A stretch of 6,909 nt of DNA from JAICIG01 sp035532215 (GTDB taxonomy: Bacteria; Planctomycetota; Planctomycetia; Pirellulales; JAICIG01), in assembly GCA_035532215.1 (NCBI GenBank), contig DATKRK010000307.1, positions 1-6,909 on the forward strand. The letters are read 5' to 3'. Below the pieces are notes generated by a model, which was not told the DNA's origin, ran no database searches, and saw nothing but the letters and a program-made list of their open reading frames with translations. Shown one piece after another: positions 4,766-6,909 of this stretch. The translations under genes were made by a program, and so were the position numbers. Each line of letters starts with the position of its first letter. Position 1 is the stretch's first letter.

Positions 4766-6451
4766 CTACTCGGGCAGCGGTTGGCCGCGGGTTTCGGGGG
4801 CGAACGGCAAAGCCAGCAGGCCGACCAGAAACACCGAGCACATCGTGACGCCGGCGTAGCGCATCGGTTCGGGCTTGTCGGCGAATACCTCGCTGGTTAA
4901 GAGCCCCAGCGCCGTCGGCCCGATGGCCGCCACGAACCGGCCGACGTTGTAGCAGAACGAAGTGCCCGTGCTCCGCAGGTGCGTGGGGAACAGTTCGGGG
5001 AAGTAGATCGCATACCCGCCGAACAGCGAGAGCTGGCAGAAGCCCATCAAGGGGATCATCCAGAAGACGTCGGTGATCGTTTGCATCTTCCAGAAGGCCA
5101 AAGCGGTGCTCAACATCGCCAGCACGAACGAGATGGCGAAGGTCGGCTTGCGCCCCAGTACGTGCGTGACCAGGCTGAAGGCGTAAATGCCGAAGAAAGC
5201 GCCGACGTTGATCATCACCGAAGTGATCGCGGCCCAGAAGCCCAGCCGACCGTTGATCGCCTTGGTGCGTTCGGCGATCCTGGCGATCTCGTCATCAGCC
5301 GACTTCGCAGCGGCGACGTCGGCGGCGAGATACGCTTCGCGGCGGCTGCGCTCGTCGGCGGATTGCGGCTTCCAGCCTTTATCGGCGATGCCTTCGTCCA
5401 ACAACTCGAGGGCCGACTCTTTCGATACCGTGCGACCCTGCTTTTGCAGTTCCAACGCGGCGCCAAACAGACGCTCGGCGTCTTTCTCTTCCGGCTTGAG
5501 ACTCAACAAGTTGGCGGGCTGGATCTTGTCGTCCAGGCGGTCGAGCACGTCGGGCGAGGTGAACACATGCTGCAAAAAGGCTTGGTCCTTGACGGCTTCG
5601 CCTTGGTCGCGGGCTTCGCTTTCGAAGGTCTTGCGAAACACCAGCCGGTTCAAGTCGATGCTGAAGAAACCGATGCCCCACAAGCCGACCACGCCCGAGA
5701 AGGCCAGCATCAGCCCGACGATGGCGTTTTTTCGCCAGCGCGGATCGCCGAACAACTCAGAGTACGAGCCGAGCCGTTTGGCGACCGCTTCCTCGGAGGC
5801 GTTGGCCTGCCAACGTTCGGGCTCCTTGAGTCGGCGACGAATCAGCACGGCCAACAACGCGGGCACGGTGCCGACGACGAACATCCAACGCCACGAGTGG
5901 CCGACGCCCACGGCGCCCGTTTTTTCCAAATGGCTGAGCGACATGCTGATCAAGGCGGCTGTGACGTTGCCGATCGCCGACAAAGCCTGCAGCAGCCCCA
6001 GCGCAAACGGCCGGGCGCGGTCGGGCATGACTTCGGCGACCAGCGAGATGCCAACGGCAAACTCTCCGCCCACGCCCAGCCCGGTCAGAAACCGATACAT
6101 TGCGAAATCCCAAACCGATTTCGACAAGGCGCTCAGCCCGGTGCATGCCGAGTAGATTAAAATCGTCCACATCATCGTCTTGGCCCGACCGATGCGGTCG
6201 CCCATGATGCCGAAGGCGATGCCGCCCGTGGCCCAGCCGATCAAGAAAATCGACGTCGCATAGCCGCCATACTCGCCCACGCGCGGATCGGAGGCCGAGG
6301 TCCCCAGCAACTCGGTGCAGGCCGGAAGGCGCGCCAGGTTGAACAACTGCTGGTCCATCGTATCGAACAGCCAGCCCAGGGCGGCGACGACAAAGACGAA
6401 CCAGTGATAACGATTCAACTCGCGATACCAGGGCCGGTTGACGGTGCTCAT
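4766..6451 (-). CDS. MFS permease, sugar/aromatic-acid transporter-like, with long periplasmic loop
   Basis: The 561-residue protein is an inner-membrane secondary transporter, probably proton-coupled. Twelve hydrophobic segments are visible (about 15-33, 62-82, 92-110, 115-140, 147-172, 187-205, 243-266, 404-428, 435-453, 461-482, 497-519, 531-550). MFS motif A appears as GDRIGRAKTM (84-93) and again as LGRKPTFA (432-439). RFLTGLGVGGEFAVG (120-134), PELFPTHLRSTG (485-496) and PETRG (552-556) are typical of the sugar-porter and aromatic-acid:H+ symporter groups; Asp30 in helix 1 fits as well. Usual members have 400-460 residues. The excess is a charged, helix-rich insert at about 267-403 between helices 7 and 8, on the periplasmic side by standard MFS topology. 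The ATG start has only a weak AGGA some 15 nt upstream. The gene follows a permease gene on the same strand, across a repeat element. The substrate cannot be deduced. Confidence 0.93.
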   Translation of the reverse strand: MSTVNRPWYRELNRYHWFVFVVAALGWLFDTMDQQLFNLARLPACTELLGTSASDPRVGEYGGYATSIFLIGWATGGIAFGIMGDRIGRAKTMMWTILIYSACTGLSALSKSVWDFAMYRFLTGLGVGGEFAVGISLVAEVMPDRARPFALGLLQALSAIGNVTAALISMSLSHLEKTGAVGVGHSWRWMFVVGTVPALLAVLIRRRLKEPERWQANASEEAVAKRLGSYSELFGDPRWRKNAIVGLMLAFSGVVGLWGIGFFSIDLNRLVFRKTFESEARDQGEAVKDQAFLQHVFTSPDVLDRLDDKIQPANLLSLKPEEKDAERLFGAALELQKQGRTVSKESALELLDEGIADKGWKPQSADERSRREAYLAADVAAAKSADDEIARIAERTKAINGRLGFWAAITSVMINVGAFFGIYAFSLVTHVLGRKPTFAISFVLAMLSTALAFWKMQTITDVFWMIPLMGFCQLSLFGGYAIYFPELFPTHLRSTGTSFCYNVGRFVAAIGPTALGLLTSEVFADKPEPMRYAGVTMCSVFLVGLLALPFAPETRGQPLPE

Positions 6452-6490
6452 AGCGACGAGAGGCTTCCTGTTTCAAGGCGGGAGGCACGG

Positions 6491-6506
6491 ATCGATCGCA
6501 ATCGAT
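6491..6506. promoter_or_regulatory. ATCGAT inverted repeat upstream of the MFS gene
   Basis: ATCGAT at 6491-6496 and 6501-6506, separated by CGCA, lies 40-55 bp before the MFS start. It has the size of a regulator half-site pair, but such short palindromes are common by chance. Confidence 0.2.
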
Positions 6507-6545
6507 GCGAAGTCCGAAATTGACCAGATGGCCGGGGGAGAGTCA

Positions 6546-6677
6546 AGGTTCCAAGTTCCAGGTATCAGGTATCAGGTATCAGGTATCAGGTATCAGGTAT
6601 CAGGTATCAGGTATCAGGCGACAGGTCATTTGCCAGGCGCGCGATTCTTGGAACCTGGAACCTGGAACTTGGAACCT
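6546..6677. repeat. heptamer-repeat element with inverted 18-bp arms
   Basis: The arms AGGTTCCAAGTTCCAGGT (6546-6563) and its exact reverse complement (6660-6677) enclose a 7-bp tandem array. The array has eight perfect GGTATCA copies at 6561-6616 and a degenerate unit GGCGACA. The left arm keeps the same 7-bp phase (GGTTCCA, AGTTCCA). The right side is four heptamers of the TGGAACC type (6649-6676). The whole element is therefore built from one 7-bp theme in two orientations. It lies between two same-strand transporter genes, ending 3 bp from the stop codon of the upstream one. Confidence 0.85.
6561..6616 (+). repeat. (GGTATCA)8 tandem array
   Basis: Eight consecutive identical 7-bp units, 56 bp without mismatch. 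Units of this length with no spacers exclude CRISPR. Perfect identity suggests recent slippage expansion, so copy number is likely to vary between strains. Confidence 0.9.
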
Positions 6678-6680
6678 GAA

Positions 6681-6909
6681 TCAAAACGGCCAGATCAGCG
6701 GCGCCAGAATCACGGTAATGACGCCGATCAGCAAATCGAGCGGCACGCCGACCCGCAGATAATCGGTGAAGCGATAGCCGCCGGGGCCGTAGACCATGAG
6801 ATTCGTCTGATATCCGATCGGGGTCGCAAACCCGGCCGAAGCGGCCATCATCACCGAAATCACGAACGGCATGGCGCTCACTTCCAGGCGTCCGGCCGTG
6901 GCGATCGCC
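6681..6909 (-). CDS. SLC13/DASS-type permease, C-terminal end (partial)
   Basis: The frame is open from the right window edge to TGA at 6681-6683 and gives 75 C-terminal residues. MMAASAGFATPIGYQTNLMV, then GPGGYRFTDYLRVGVPLDLL, then a final hydrophobic helix ending LAPLIWPF, is the characteristic end of SLC13/divalent-anion:Na+ symporter family permeases (the YfbS-like, TrkA-C-containing proteins end this way). The SNT-like signature 'ATPIGYQTN' forms part of the second ion and substrate site in this family. The full protein would be an inner-membrane carrier of 400-600 residues for dicarboxylates, sulfate or similar anions; the substrate is not determinable. A GTG at 6879-6881 is internal, not the start. 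It is transcribed toward the MFS gene. Confidence 0.88.
   Translation of the reverse strand, partial: AIATAGRLEVSAMPFVISVMMAASAGFATPIGYQTNLMVYGPGGYRFTDYLRVGVPLDLLIGVITVILAPLIWPF

Noticed and set aside
4979..6160. Plus-strand open frames of 393 and 322 codons
   Set aside because: Antisense shadows of the MFS permease in GC-rich DNA; no domain and unnatural composition.
6561..6616. CRISPR array
   Set aside because: The units are 7 bp with no spacers, so it is a simple tandem repeat.
6505..6762. Plus-strand frame with repeated QVSGIRY
   Set aside because: It is the translation of the 7-bp tandem array, not a protein gene.

Overview
The window looks like an accessory stretch of a GC-rich, repeat-laden bacterial chromosome. 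The organism is most likely a planctomycete of the Pirellulales type. This is an inference from the 'GTAGGGTGGGC...' and 'CCCAGGC...GCCTGGG' intergenic repeats, the heptamer array, the long-loop MFS transporter and the integron-type recombinase remnant. No rRNA, tRNA or taxonomic marker gene is present to prove it.

Left part (1-1560): the 3' end of an unidentified plus-strand gene is followed by about 380 bp without a recognisable gene. Next, on the minus strand, comes a complete exported alpha/beta-hydrolase (esterase/lipase type; HGGGW and GHSAG motifs, signal peptide). Its start codon overlaps by 4 nt the stop codon of a truncated cupin gene, so the two once formed a translationally coupled pair. 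A nested palindromic repeat (1667-1814) lies just beyond the broken cupin.

Middle part (about 1930-4700): a lower-GC, mobile-looking region. It opens with the C-terminal remnant of an integron-type tyrosine recombinase on the plus strand, keeping the catalytic His and Tyr. A GTTAGGC core-like site follows, then a cassette-sized gene for an acidic, possibly YfeS-like protein, then the left half of an attC-like site. That site breaks off exactly where a 'GGCCCACCCTAC' repeat begins. The layout resembles a degraded integron whose integrase points the same way as its cassettes, an arrangement known from planctomycetes and a few other groups. An unidentified 166-residue gene follows, then a composite repeat block (3467-3726) with both a direct and an inverted repeat pair, then a minus-strand gene whose product carries an Rx4H HEPN-like motif and whose N-terminus may be broken.

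Right part (4766-6909): two minus-strand transporter genes. One is a 12-helix MFS permease with an unusual insert of about 135 residues between helices 7 and 8. The other is the C-terminal end of an SLC13/DASS-type permease running off the window. They are separated by a 132-bp element made of heptamer repeats: eight perfect GGTATCA copies between two inverted GGTTCCA-type arms.

No intact new multi-gene system is visible. The most interesting signals are the decayed inverted-integrase integron with its cassette gene, the orphan HEPN-like gene and the repeat architectures.
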